Below, one piece after another: positions 44,614 through 57,332 of a stretch of 64,000 bases of DNA. The DNA lies in assembly GCF_000213175.1 (NCBI RefSeq), contig NW_009799100.1, forward strand, positions 2,101,734-2,165,733, in the 5' to 3' direction. Every line of letters begins with the position of its first letter. Position 1 is the first letter of the stretch. Both the position numbers and the translations under genes were made by a program. Below the pieces are notes generated by a model. It ran no database searches. It saw only the letters and a list, made by a program, of their open reading frames with translations, and was not told where the DNA came from. Source of the DNA: Neurospora tetrasperma FGSC 2508. Taxonomy: Eukaryota; Ascomycota; Sordariomycetes; Sordariales; Sordariaceae.

Positions 44614-46613
44614 TCAGATATCCGGCCTGTCACTCTCATACATCCTCACATACCGATGAGGCCCCCTGCTCAGCACCTCTACACTCATACCGACTTCGAC
44701 CCAACTTTCCATCACCATGTTATCGGGATCAACTCCTTCGACATCGGAAGTAGGATCACAGAATAAAGGGGTCAGCTGCATGCCGAGACTACCGACGCCC
44801 TTAATCCCCGGATCTACGTCTCTGTACTTTCGGAGGGATCGGTCCGGCTCGGCAGGGTGACGGAAACCCGTGTCTTGATCTACGTTGGGCATTTTGCAGC
44901 TGTTGGGGTTAGTTGGGGGCAATCCTTTAGTATATGTAGCATTCTTTTTTTTTTTATTTACACTAGGGATGGGAAGTCCTTCACAAACTTACCGTACGGT
45001 TCGGCAAGATACGTGAAATTGGGTCTTGTCATGTCTTTTATTGGAAGGTTCAGGATTGAAGCGGATTGTCTTCCAGGTTTCTTCTTCGTAGGCTTCGACA
45101 CCGTCAACTATGATGTGTGATGAGGCTAGGTCAGTGTGTGTATGTGTGAAAGTGTGTGTTGTTAGCGTTACGAGATTGGGCCTTATTTTCGGAGGATAAT
45201 GCAGGGTTGCTTCAATGGGGATATTGCGCCGAAATGGAATCTTGCTTCTAGAAAGCTTGCCCAGACAGCATGATTCAGACCATCCATAATGAACACCTAA
45301 TTCCTTTACTAGCCATGCGCCTAATGACCCCTGAGGGGAAGCAAAATGGCCCAAGAGCTTTGGGGGGGTTTTGTTCGACTGATGTCCGAATGTGTAGCGT
45401 CCGGACTGACTTACCTATGATGTTGGCTCGAAACCTCAATGGGTCGAGTGATTTGAGGCTGTCATCCTTGTTGATTTTGGCGTCTAAATCTTGAACGCTT
45501 GAGAGGTTGAGCATATGCACGGGATACTATTACCAAATCCTCCGTTGTGGTCAGTTATACGGTCTGGATTTGCCTAATGTCCTCGAGTCACGGAGTAGGA
45601 AAAGGACGAAAACGTACCGCATCCTGCCAGCCGGTAACGGGCTGATAGCCGGCCTCCTCCTTTTTTGGCGCATTTCGATACACCTCCCGTAATCGGGATG
45701 GGTCGACGCGAAATAAGCCGAGCCTGTTACTCACTCCCAAGTGCAGCCTCAACTCCCGAGGTAGGTCCGCCTCCATGTTGAGCGCAGTGACCGTATCCCG
45801 CCAGATCTTCACCGGCTCCCATGTGTATTTCCTGGCCTCGATCTCCCCATCTGAAGGAAATGCGACAGGGAGCATGATTTCTTTCTCGGGTACAGCACGA
45901 AGCCCACGTGAGAGTTTTGCGCCCAGCCACGCCAGCGTGCCGCGCAGCCCTAGCTCCTGCCAGGGAAAGCGAATGACAATAAATGAGTCTCCCAGAGAAG
46001 TGGACTTGTCGGTGCTGTCCCCAGACAATAGCTGCTGACCTCCCCCTCGCGCCTTGCGGATATCAGGAACATAGAGATCCACACTGACGGTGGCAAGACG
46101 GGGAAACTCTCTCTGCGAGATGAACTGCCACGAATGCTCCTTCTTTGTCTCATCCGGGGTGTCGAGCCCGACCGGGAACGGACTCTTGAGCTGAGCAAAA
46201 GTGTAGAGGCGGTCGTATTCGAGACCGGCAGGTACAACTTTGCTCTCAAGTACCTCAATGCCTTTGCAGGATTTTACCGGGAAGATCCATAAGCTCTGAA
46301 TTCTTCCTGGACCCTCAATGTTTGCTTTGTTGTCTCTTCCTGAGTGCCTGGGCAGTCGGCGTTGTGAGTCATCCAGGCCTAACTTGCTATGTGTTTGAAG
46401 GAGTGCCTCCGTCACCGAAGGCAGAGTCGGTGGGAGGTAAATAAGGATCGGAAGAATGAAAACAACAATGGTCACAGCAATCAGGAAGAGGCTTCCGGGA
46501 CCAACGACTGGGCCAGGCGGCGGAAGGTCAGCCTGGTATCCCATTTCGACGTGAGAATGTGTGGGGATAAGGCAGTCTTCTGTCGTGCCGTGTGCGGTAT
46601 TTGTAAGAGACAC
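44614..46613 (-). CDS. Membrane-anchored MOSC-domain protein (mARC-like molybdenum-cofactor enzyme)
   Basis: Exons on the minus strand: 46613-45618, 45526-45415, 45107-44993 and 44899-44614; 502 aa. A transmembrane helix lies at about 42-64 (GSLFLIAVTIVVFILPILIY). It is followed by the MOSC N-terminal beta-barrel (SLWIFPVKSCKGIEV, LEYDRLY) and, after the third intron, the MOSC core with CRTVRCKMPNVDQDTG and GSLGMQL. The cysteine of RCKMPNVD sits where mARC/MOSC proteins bind the molybdenum cofactor. Animal mARC reduces N-hydroxylated compounds with cytochrome b5. I infer a similar oxidoreductase anchored in the outer mitochondrial or ER membrane; the substrate is unknown. Intron 2 is 307 nt, long for this window. 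A second in-frame Met at residue 24 is an alternative start. Confidence 0.85.
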
Positions 46614-48989
46614 AAAACTTTGAGTTTCGACAGTCAGTCAACTGTAACGAATCAAGGTAGCAACGGTAATGTATAAGTCTTGACTGCCAACATGGATGAG
46701 GTTGTATCAACAAACAAATGGAAGGCAAGCGGAAGGGGAGTGATCGTTGTTCCGTACCAACTGAAGTTGTTCACTCGCTGACTCGGGCCTGGTTCGCTAG
46801 AGGTACCTAGAGGGTTACGAGTTCCAAAGTTGAGAGTTTGCAAAGTCACAAAGTAGATGAATTGCACTGCAATCCACGAAGAAGAGATGCTGTGACCAGC
46901 CTATCAAAGGGCCTCCTTGGACAGGTAGCTTTGGAGGACTTGCATCTTTTTTTTTTCTTTCTTTTTTTTTGTTGGGGGCTGCCCTGCACTCCCGGTGTAC
47001 AAATAGCGCACTGCATTGGCAGGTGCCATGCAGGCGGGAGGTAACATGACTAACATTTTACGGCCAGGGTCGGTGCGTTGAGTGCAGGGACGACTCTTCG
47101 ATCGTTGCATCATTCAGGTACAACTACAGCTACAATGCACGGAGTAATCAAGTACCGGTGGCTACCTCTAAGATAGATGTTGCTCATATGTGTCATGATG
47201 CAAAACTTGATTATACGATGTTTCTAAGAAAGAAAAAACATCCTGACTATGTGTTGATCAGATGCTGACAATGCAATGTGCGATAGGGCTGGAATGGAGG
47301 GTGCAAGGCTCGGTCGGGCCACCCAATTCCTGGCGTACTCACCGCAATCAGCTCTTTTCACGACCGGTCGGATTAAACCTTTTTTTTTTTTTTTTTTTCT
47401 TTCTTCCGGGATGGCTTCTGGGATTCAAGTGCTGTGCAGAGCGCCGAGGTGGTTGCAAGGACGAATCGGCCACAATACGGGCACTACACTACACCTTGGG
47501 TATACTCTTATTTACTTATCAAACTGTTTTGATGGTGCCTCTGAATCTAACTTCGAGACAGTTCCTGACTGGAAGAATTTCTGATGGACTCTGGCCGATG
47601 TGTTTTCAAAAGTTTGTGATCCCTGTTATAGTCTGGTAACAGCCTTTCCTAGCCAAGGCGAACCGTGTTGGACTGTTCATGCTCGGTTTATTCTCACGAC
47701 CACATCGAGCGCCTGACGAACACCGACAGAACAATAATGCCGATCCAGACTATGCAGGTCTAAACCGATGCGGAAGTTGACCGTTATTCTGTGTAGTATC
47801 TCGCTACATACATGACACGCCCTGCAGGCTTCTGTGATTCCGGATTGTCGAGTCATCCCGTTGAATTTCGATCGTAGTAGCTTGCGTAGTAATGGAAAAC
47901 TTGTAGTTTAGTACTGAGTTGACGCACCCAACCGGCTCCAACGTTGTTTGCTGCTGAAGATGGAAGGTAAAGACACTTTTTGCTGATAAGGCAGGTCGAA
48001 AAGATGGTGCGGGCGGATGGTGTGGTTCTTGGCTTCCATCCCCCCCCCCCCCCAGCTGTCTATCTGCGTTGTTCTTTGGTGAACAGGTTGATGGTGTTCC
48101 TGCAGACTCTACACCCTCTCAGCGCCCCTGTATCATTGTTCAGCGTAGTATCCCGCAGATATTCCCAGCGAGCTTCATTGTCAAGCTACTACCGACCCCG
48201 AGGGAGGTCGGTGTCTCGCACTTTCTTCTGCGGTCATTGTGGACTTGACATTGCAGGCAAACACGCGCTCCCTGATCTTCCAACGGAGATACTTCGTCAG
48301 AAAACGCAACTGGGCAGGTGGGTCTAACAATGCGCATGTGAAGTACATTCACAATGGGGTGTTCTTATTTGTAGCGGTTTACTGAATATAAATGACCAGA
48401 CTAGAGAGGACTGATCCAGATGTTAGCTCATCTGCCGACCACTTGCTGCTGGATGTGGTCATGTAACAGAAGTGTCAAAAGTTCAAGTGATGAGAGAAAC
48501 AAAGCTGCCGTCGGACTCGGACATGATGGAACCAGCTTCAACATGTGACGAGGCTGCGCAGGCTACTACCCTGATGCCGTCAATATCACCGAGTTGTATG
48601 GTTCACTATGTCATACCCTGGGGCCTAGACTGGTAGGTACGAGAAAGCCAGTCTTATGTTGCAGTGATATTAGGAGTCTGTGGAGATATTAACGGGTTTA
48701 ATATCAAGTCATAGCCGCTCAATAAGGGGAAAGTGACAGAATAGGGTAGTTGTGTGTGGGTCATATTGAAGCACCATGAAAAGAGCCTCCAAGGTTTAAT
48801 GCCTTTGAATCATGAATAAAGGCGCAAATGCTGATTAATCGGGTACGTGTGGTATATTGCCAACGTTGATTCATCGAGGGTCGTCTGGTATGTGATATGC
48901 TAGATGAAGACACCGAAGGAGGAAAGGGAAAAGACGGCGATGATGGCATCAACGAACACAAACAGAATGAGCTCCAAAGAATTTAAGTA
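46614..48989. other. Gene desert, left part
   Basis: This part starts at the MOSC promoter. It carries T-runs (46949-46968, 47380-47398) and a C-run (48041-48053) but no frame that looks like protein. No RNA gene recognised. Confidence 0.5.
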
Positions 48990-49330
48990 CAGTAATGTGC
49001 CCTGTAAATGCAAGTGGGGCGTACAGCCAAATTCCTTGCATTTATTGGGTTCTGGCATTTATTGGTATGGGAACAGGAGGCTTGTGACTGCCAGTAATAG
49101 CTCTGATAAGGGGTTCTGATAGCTGGTGACAGCCCCAATATGGGTAACAGGGGTGCCACAACCCCCTGTAAGCTACCCTCTTGGCTGCAAATTTATATGG
49201 CGGGCCGGCTGGCAGCTAGCACTTAGTAGCTAGCAGGCCTACCATACTAAAATAATCCGTGCACAGAAATGCCTAGCAATTACTGGGTATTAGCATTTAT
49301 TGGGTCTAGCATTTACAGGGCACATTACTG
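48990..49330. mobile_element. Tc1/mariner-type MITE (341 bp, perfect 22-bp TIRs, TA target site)
   Basis: The left end CAGTAATGTGCCCTGTAAAT(GC) is the exact reverse complement of the right end over 22 bp. TA flanks both sides (48988-48989 and 49331-49332), the target duplication of Tc1/mariner/pogo elements. Subterminal copies of GCATTTATTGGG lie at both sides (near 49038 and 49293). There is no transposase. Perfect ends suggest a recent insertion. Confidence 0.88.
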
Positions 49331-49332
49331 TA

Positions 49333-52300
49333 ACCGGATTCGGACATGATGCAAGCAGCAGTGTATATACACTACAGTAGAGGGGTAACCTCGCCGAAGA
49401 ATCTTTGCGGCCCGTTGCTCGACAGGAACGCACCGGATCTTGTGCCGAAGTCGTTTTTGTTCCGTCTTTCCTGGCTACACTACGTGTACAGGTAAGATTA
49501 GGACGGCATCCGAATGCCACACCCCCTGTCGTGCTGATTGTCAGACTCTTCGATGGCACAGGGCAATAAGGTGGCGATTCCAGTTCCATCGATGCGTGTG
49601 TGCTCATCTTCGGGTATCCAAGATGTCGGGTTTGCTGGGCAGCCGCTCTAAGAGGTAACTGTTCCCGACACCATTGGCCAGAGCCGGTTCCTTCTTACTT
49701 CCATGGATGTAATAGTCACCCGCTATGGTAAAAGTGCCGCTCTCGTGTGTCGTAATCTCCAAAATGAATGACAGGTTGATCCTTCCGGAGCACAGCACGA
49801 AAGTCACTCTGGTTAAATGATGCAATTTATGGGAAGGGGGTACCAATGCAACTCTGCGAAATGTCAACAGTGAGCCGGACGAGGATTGTACGTAGAAGGC
49901 GCAATTTCATTGCATCGCCTGACGCTCCAGTTTGCAGTATTTCGTATTTGTATTTCCTGGCGGATGATAGAAAAAGCCTCTCTGAATTCCCATCGATGCG
50001 TTACACTGACTATAAAGGAACAACCAACCCCTGTCAAACGTCAACACGAGTTGTAGTAGTGTATGTATGTGATGTATGTGTAGTGTATCTCTGGAGTTGT
50101 CTGTGAATGTGATTGTGTCAGATTGCTCGTTGACCTTTCCCCAAAAATTCGCCGCTCCGCAAATACCCCTGGCAATGGACGGTGGACCCTTGAAGCTGCC
50201 CCTGGACACAGAACCTTTAGCGACGAGCGTAGAACATACACCTCTTCGGGCCGTCAAGACACTTGTACGTTCCACACCATACCGACCACATGGCATAACA
50301 AGGTCGTGGCCATCTTGCATAAACTTGGCTCGACCCAAAAAGAGATGCTCATTTCGATCTCCCACCAGACTCCAATGGATGGGTTGGACTTCTAGAAGCT
50401 TGGAAGAGCCTCCTGATCCGTTGCATTCTCTCACCCGCGGTGTGTTCTCGAATCGAGCTAGAACACCGAGGCACGCGAGGTAGGATGTTCCATACACTGC
50501 TGACTGCCATCGAGATGGCCTCGGAGGCGTTTTGGTAAAGGGGGCCACTAACTGGATTGAGCAACGGAATCCAAAGACTTTTGGCCTGCACCTAGTAGTT
50601 CATGATAACCCAACGGCCATTCCGTCCTACTTGCCATCCTATTATCTGCAGGCCTTAGCGAATGCTTCCTGCTCTTACCTCTAGCCACCTGCAAAGTAAC
50701 CTACTTCTGAGCCCTTTCTGTGCAACTCCCGCCGTATCCCGTCTTTGACAGTACCTGGCACCCTGGGTATCAGCAAATACCAACCCGGCCCTGGTTTTGC
50801 TGGGAACCACGAAAGCAACAAGTGGAAGTCCAGAGCCGATCCTCCTGATTGGCATGGGTAAAAACAGGTAAAGGAGCCGCGGACGTGACGCCGGTACTGG
50901 TATGCCGTTCGTGAGCCTTGAATACGTCGAGGTCTGTAAACTATGTAGAGATACATAGGTAGGTAGCTCCATGCCTATAGCGCACGGATGCTATAGAGGT
51001 GCCTCTGGGCCAAACCACCAGCCTTTTTGGTCACAACACCGGCGGCAGGCACTATCGACATGCAGCACATTGTCCAGCCCGGTTTCCGCGGGGATATCCA
51101 TGGTTGGGGAAGGAATTTGCAATTCGCGCTTGGTGGGACTCCCCGAATTGCTGGTTCAATCGCGTAATCGTGGTCTTGTTAAGAAAGAGCAAAAAAAAAG
51201 CAAGGTCCATTAGAAGGGTTGGGCTTTGGGCAAGGCTCGCAAGGACCGTCCTCTCCCCGCCAATGCCATCCAAACACACCTGCTCACCTCACGCAACCCA
51301 CTTTGACTCGGCGTGTAGGTAGGTACACTTGGCTCATGACGGGAACACCACGGAAGCCCATTACATATTCTCTCCAAGGTCGCTGGACCCTTTCAGTTGG
51401 AATGCCCCTTCGCGCGGCCTGTGGACGGCCAACTTACAGACCAAGACAAGGCACGACTCGGACTTGTCAAACCTCCATTGTCGCGGGCTGCGCCGCGATC
51501 GGCACCCCGTACCCACGGACATGCTGTTGGCAAGCGGAAAGAGCCAAGACTTGTCCCAAGGAAACGCCAGCCCAAGCAGGGCTAAGCGGGTGGAGATAAG
51601 GTGAGTATTGAAGTGGATCGCAGAGGTGAAATTACGAGCCAGTGGAAGGGCATGGCACCATAACCCCACACCGTACAGGTTCCAGATCGCTGTGCCACAC
51701 CAGCGGCAGCCGCTCCGGAGGACGGTCCATGCTGCCAGGACCCATTCAAGGCCAGTGACAGGGGCAGTCCGCCCCCCCTCCCATCAGGCGTGATCCACTT
51801 TGATAAAGTTGACCCAATTCCAACCACTGCCATACTACACTACACTGCAGTGTCATGCGAAGGAGCCCTTTGAGAGTCGACAGGAACGACGACCATCTCC
51901 CGTCTCATCAACACGGACTCACTCCAAGCTCCTCGATCTTGACCCCCGCCTACCCCCGATGGTGCCGGTGGACGACTATTGCAAGTGGGCTATCAATCAG
52001 CTTGATCAAGCTTCACAAATCCCACAAGACAATGGCAGCTCAATGACGGTGTGTTCCAAGCCCTCAACGGCCGAGATTCACGGCTGAATTTGTACATGCG
52101 TCTTCCACGCGCTGGGCGGTTGTGCGGGGGGCTGCATGGAGTCAGAACTCGAAGACGAACTAACAAGGTGACCGGAGTCAGTTCACTTTGTCAGACCCAT
52201 GACCCATCCTCACTCAGCGTCTCCGATGTTGACCCCTGGTCAGAGAGATTCAATGTGCGTCACAGTCAAGGACCCACTGCCATGGCGCTGTGTTCAGTGG

Positions 52301-54897
52301 TGGTGGAGCAGCATGGCAAGGAAACCCCGAGACTTCTCATTGGCCCTTCAATCTCTCGCTCTCCGGTACCAATTGTTTTCTCCACGCAATAGCCCACCGC
52401 GTGCTGTTTGGGATCAGTCGTTCTGCTCGACGGCTGCTCCGAACAACTTTGTAAAATACACAGTCTGATCCACTGTCTCGTCGTCAAGCTCTCGCCCTCC
52501 AGTACGAAACACAGCTAGACCTATAAGCAGCTAAAGACCTAGCATCTTGACGGGGTTCGAGGTTCCTCGGTACTTGGCAGGTCCGACAAGGTGGTGAGAG
52601 CTAGGTCCTCGGTACTGTACAGACGTGGTTGACTTTTGACACCGCCCAGCCGCACTGAAGTCCTTCCTTCCCGCCTGGGCCACCCTCCCTTGACAGATCC
52701 CTGTCCTATGTATTTGACTGAGCTCCCAGAGCTACCTACATCTTGCAGTACACTAGTACGCATTGTTGTGTGCCTCCTTTGGCGGACTGGCACTGGCAAT
52801 GGGACTGACTGATAGTACACTACGTACTTTGCTCCCAACCCTGTTTGCTCCCCACCGCGTCGACGTGGGCTCTACTGGGTCATGTACACCACTGTTCTGT
52901 CGAATCACCCATATTCGTGAAAGTGAGGGGGCAGTGGAAAATCCACACCTCAGCCGTCACAGACATCCTCAACACTCTCCGGCCTTGATGTGGTTACGGA
53001 TCACATATCATCCGCTCTTCTCCGCCTTAGTTCCTCTCTACGGGAAACTCCGGTGGCTTGTAGAGTACAGCTCAAGCCCTCAACCCTGCTTCAACTCCAT
53101 CAACCATATGGCTGACTGTTACAGGAGCCAGTGTGAAAAAGAAACAAGGAGAGAAAAAAAAAACACAAGAGCAGGAATCAGGGAACACTACATTCACCTC
53201 GGAACAAGACGGTCTAGCTCGGAGCGAAAATATTTTTACAGTGAAAAATGAGCTACTAAGCTTAATCCATGCTGCATATCTAAATCTCAGCTCCCTAGAG
53301 TTGGCGATAGTCCAGCTGTTGCGGTTGAGCTACGATGGATTCCCTGGCAGGCATATGGGTGTCGGATATCTATCTGCCTCGGTCTTGGGATAGGTCTTTG
53401 CGGTTTTCTTCGCTTGCTGTTGTTGCCAAATGTTCACATACCCGGCATTCAAGCCGTATGATATTTGACTCTTCAACTCGACGATATCCTTGTGGGGAAA
53501 CCCTTACGACTGAGATTTGCGTGAATGTGGCTAAGCTGGGGTTGAACAAAAAGACAACGTCCCCCCCGCGGACACCTCTTAGCCCCTTGTGTCTACTCGG
53601 GACCCTTGCTGATCATGGATAGTTATCCTGGCCATTGGAGTTTCTTCACCGGCTACCATCGACTGATCGACTAGCACCCCCAAGGGAATGAGTACATGTG
53701 AGGCTACTGACGCTTCTACTTCCTCCTCGTCCCACGGACCTTTCACTGGTCCCCAAACACTCGTCGCTTCCCCGGGAATGCAACCACGATTTCTCTCTTC
53801 GTTTCTCTGGTAGCTTCCTCCAGATCCGACCCGTGGTGAACATTGTCACAGTTCCGGATATATCGAGATATGGGGGTATAATCGGTCTCACCCACCCCCG
53901 GTCGAGCGGTCCAGCTATCTTCACCGTCACCCAGTTCACCCCCCTTAGACTTTCTCGACGAGCAACGCACTGGCGATTGCCTTTAGTTGGATGTGTGTCC
54001 ATGTCACCACGGTGCCGAGCTACTTACCTCATCTGATTCCCATATCAAACAAGGGCAAGACGTATACCTCCTGATCCATGTTCCCTTCTGCTTACCCACA
54101 CGCAGCCGGTAGGTACTTAGAGCTACAGGGATACCTTCAACTTCTTATTCCGCCAGCGATTACTTGGTAGGAACTCACCCGCATACCCGCCCTCTTACCA
54201 GTGGTTCATCGGACGATCACACTTCTAACCAAACATCGACACCCCTCAAGCTAGTAGCACCTTCCTTGAAAACTAAGCCATCGGGAGAGCCCTGAGAGCC
54301 GCTTCATCCCCGCCAACAGTCATACATATCGACTTCTCATGCACGTCCCCTTTGCTTTCTACCTGCTGGGAGAAAAGTCTTGCCACTGGCAAGCTGCCTA
54401 ACTATTTTGTAGCCAGCTATGCTTGAGAATAATCTTCCTAGCTTAGCAGATCTACTTTCAACCAAGGATACACTCCCTAACCCTATGAGGAAGCCGGCCA
54501 CCTACCATACACGCCCTGCGAGGTTTTCCGGATCCCTTCACAATACCCTAATGTGGACCCCCGATTTACGCGGATCACGAAGCTTCTAATCTCCTGGGCC
54601 TTACGACAAGGCGGCCTTGTGGCATTGCCAGATAAATCATATCAACCAACAATACATCGAGTCACTCCTCTAATTCAGTTATCCTGCACATCAAATCATC
54701 TTTTTTCACCTTACCCTGACTAGATGGACATCTCTCAAGCTCTGAGTTATCCCGTATCAACAATCTCCTGACGAAACCTTCCACCCACGATCAACCAGCT
54801 ACAGCTCGCACATCTACACAAGTCTTACCTGTCTGCCATATGCGGTGTAAGCCAGAATATCTTATCAGAGGCGAGTCTTGAGTACGACAAGTTCAAT
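49333..54897. other. Gene desert, right part
   Basis: 5.6 kb upstream of the Zn2Cys6 gene with no convincing coding frame; the longest, 213 codons on the minus strand at 49907-50548, lacks domain-like features. It contains TG-rich simple sequence at 50050-50090 and AGGTAGGTA-type motifs (50959, 51318). It is probably promoter/5' UTR plus possible non-coding RNA. Confidence 0.5.
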
Positions 54898-55020
54898 GTG
54901 GTCCGAAAACAGTCCCACGAACTAAACACGGAACCTGGGATTTGGATAGATTCCTCGTGTACGGACGAACATCGACAAGCAATTGTAGCACGCTCAGCAA
55001 AAACCTTCCGCGTTACCATC

Positions 55021-57332
55021 ATGAGCGACTATTATCACCACTTCCTCACCTCGATGGCAGGTGTCGGAGGAGACCCTAGTCTAAGCCAACATGGCGCTTC
55101 GATACCTGTGCAACAAGCCCCAGTATTAAGCTTGGGGACGACCGCTTACCAAAACCTCGGCGGTTTTTTCAACGGATATGCGGAGCCTATCATGTTCAGT
55201 GCACCTAAGGCTCAAAGAAGCCGTCGCAAGTCTGCGCCTGGATTGGATCACATCAAACATCGACGCACGAGGTCAGGCTGCTATACTTGCAGGAGCAGGC
55301 GAGTCAAGGTAGTTTACCCTGGCAACCAACGGATGATAGCACTGCTAACGGGTTATAGTGTGATGAAACCCACCCTGTCTGCGAGAGTGCGCCGACCAGC
55401 CTTCCTAGTAGCCGGTATCAACATGCTGACGTTACCTTAGGATGCAGAAAGGGAAACCGAGAGTGTGTCTATCCCGAACCAGCACCACCCAAGGGATCCG
55501 TGAAAGATTCATCAGGCCAGAGCCAGCAGGAGAGCCCTACATCTTCTCGCGGGGATGACGATGACGACGAGACTGGACACGATGGATCATTGACACCGAT
55601 AATGGATGAGGATGAAGAAGAAGAAGCCGAAAGCGCAACAATGCAATCCTCAACACCGACCATTCCTCCAACTCCTTTAAGCGCACCGGCAACATCACTA
55701 AGTTTCAACCATGGATCCATGAACGCTAGGCAGGGGCTAGAGGGGGACGTACAGTTCTATCTCAACTACTACCGTGACAATATCACGCACTATCACTACT
55801 CCGTGGTGAATGACCACGACAACTTTTTCCAGGAGATGTTGACTGAATTGGCAATTCAGGACGAGGGCCTTCTCTATGCCGTGGTCGGGTTTGCAGCCTA
55901 CCATTATACTCTACAGAGTCCGATAGGAGAGATCAAGGACTTCTTGCATTTTTATAACCGCAGCGTTACTCTACTGCTGAGATTCTTGAAAAGAAAAGAA
56001 CGCCATACGGAGATGACGCTATTAACCATCCTACAACTTGCCACCATTGAGGTGAGTATAGCATATCTCCCTTACATGGACGGGTATAGATAGGGGCTGA
56101 CAGTCCGCAAGGAATACCTCGGCGACTGGGTCAACCTCATGGGCCATCAGAAGGCTGCCCTAGAAGTACTGACCGAATTGTACACGCCACAAACGGTCAT
56201 GCAGACTGTTGTAGGGCGCATGATTCTGACGTGGTATACACGGTTCGACGTGTTTACTGGCATAATGGCCAGCTCCGAAACTATGCTTCCTCGGGAATGG
56301 TTCACAGCTTTTGTCGATTACTACGAGGTTCGAGCGGCAGAAAACCCTGACGAACTATCCTACAAAACCGAGGTGTGTTCAGGGCGACTACGCATGATAT
56401 CAATGGAGATGTCACTCTTGTTCGGGAGAAGCGCCAGGCATCAAGTGACCGAAGAAGAGTATACCGCCGAGCACCGTCGATTATACAACGCCCTCCACGA
56501 GTGGAAAAACAGCTGGGATCCTGCCTTGGTAAATCCAGAGTTCCTCGTAGCTGATGTATCGATGAACGGAGCCTCAGACACGGATCGAATCTTTCAGCCA
56601 CTCACACCAGGCTTGCTTTTCCGGCCTCCCCTCTTTACCTCGACGCTCTTGACTTGCGAATGGAATTCGATTACCCTGATGCACGGAAGCCAGGGCACGT
56701 CAGACCCCTCGAGCGAGACTCTGGAGAAGTTGAGGGAACACGCATATGTGATATGCCAGATTTGCGAGGCAGTCGAGACCTGGCCCCTTAGTCCTGCGGG
56801 GAGCCTGATAATTCTGCAACCATGTCTCGGTATCGCTGCGTTATTTGTTCCCCAGGAGGAGGCCTACCAGCTCTGGATCAGGAAGAAATTCGCATTGCTC
56901 GAAAGAATGGGGTGAGTACAAAAACACTTTCATCTTCGTTCGTTTACCAACAAGAGTTTGTTATGGCAATCATGGCACGAAAAACGAGCACTTTCAACAT
57001 TCGGCTCTTCGTCCCACTACACGCACGCTGACTGAACGATTTATTTTTCAAACAGGTACATATCACCCGGAACAATGCGCCTAAGAATGGCGGAGCTCTT
57101 CCGTGACGGGAGCTGTCTCCGTTGGTGGTTACCGAACGACGAAGGATTCACGCCCATGCTGCAAAGCATCCGGGCCTTTGCAGACGAGCGAAACGCGATG
57201 GCTGTGTCGACACAGAGCGAGAATTTGCGACAGATACGTTCCGTTTTCTCCAGGATGAATATTCGACGAGCAGCCATGGACCAGGGCGAGGGCCAGTTGA
57301 GCGATGGGGTCAATACTATGCTTTTGGAATAA
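55021..57332 (+). CDS. Zn2Cys6 transcription factor with fungal-specific regulatory domain
   Basis: Exons 55021-55308, 55359-55386, 55441-56051, 56112-56911 and 57056-57332; 667 aa. Splicing two short introns (50 and 54 nt) inside the finger gives a perfect Cx2Cx6Cx6Cx2Cx6C cluster (GCYTCRSRRVK, CDETHPVCER, CRKGNREC) at about 87-113, preceded by a basic KHRRTRS. An acidic Asp/Glu run follows, then an Fungal_trans_2-like helical domain (FYLNYYRDNITHYHYSVVND, EEYLGDWVNLMGHQKAALEV) to the C-terminus. The fourth exon must start at 56112 using an AAG acceptor, because the closer CAG lies only a few bases after the branch site and would break the frame. An in-frame ATG at 54898 could add 41 residues. 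Target genes unknown; 8.4 kb of gene-free DNA lies upstream. Confidence 0.88.

Noticed and set aside
49907-50548. 213-codon minus-strand open frame in the gene desert
   Set aside because: Composition is not protein-like, with no domain or conserved pattern and no plausible partner exons.
52763-53251. 162-codon plus-strand frame
   Set aside because: Contains poly-A-derived Lys runs and no domain-like pattern; treated as non-coding.
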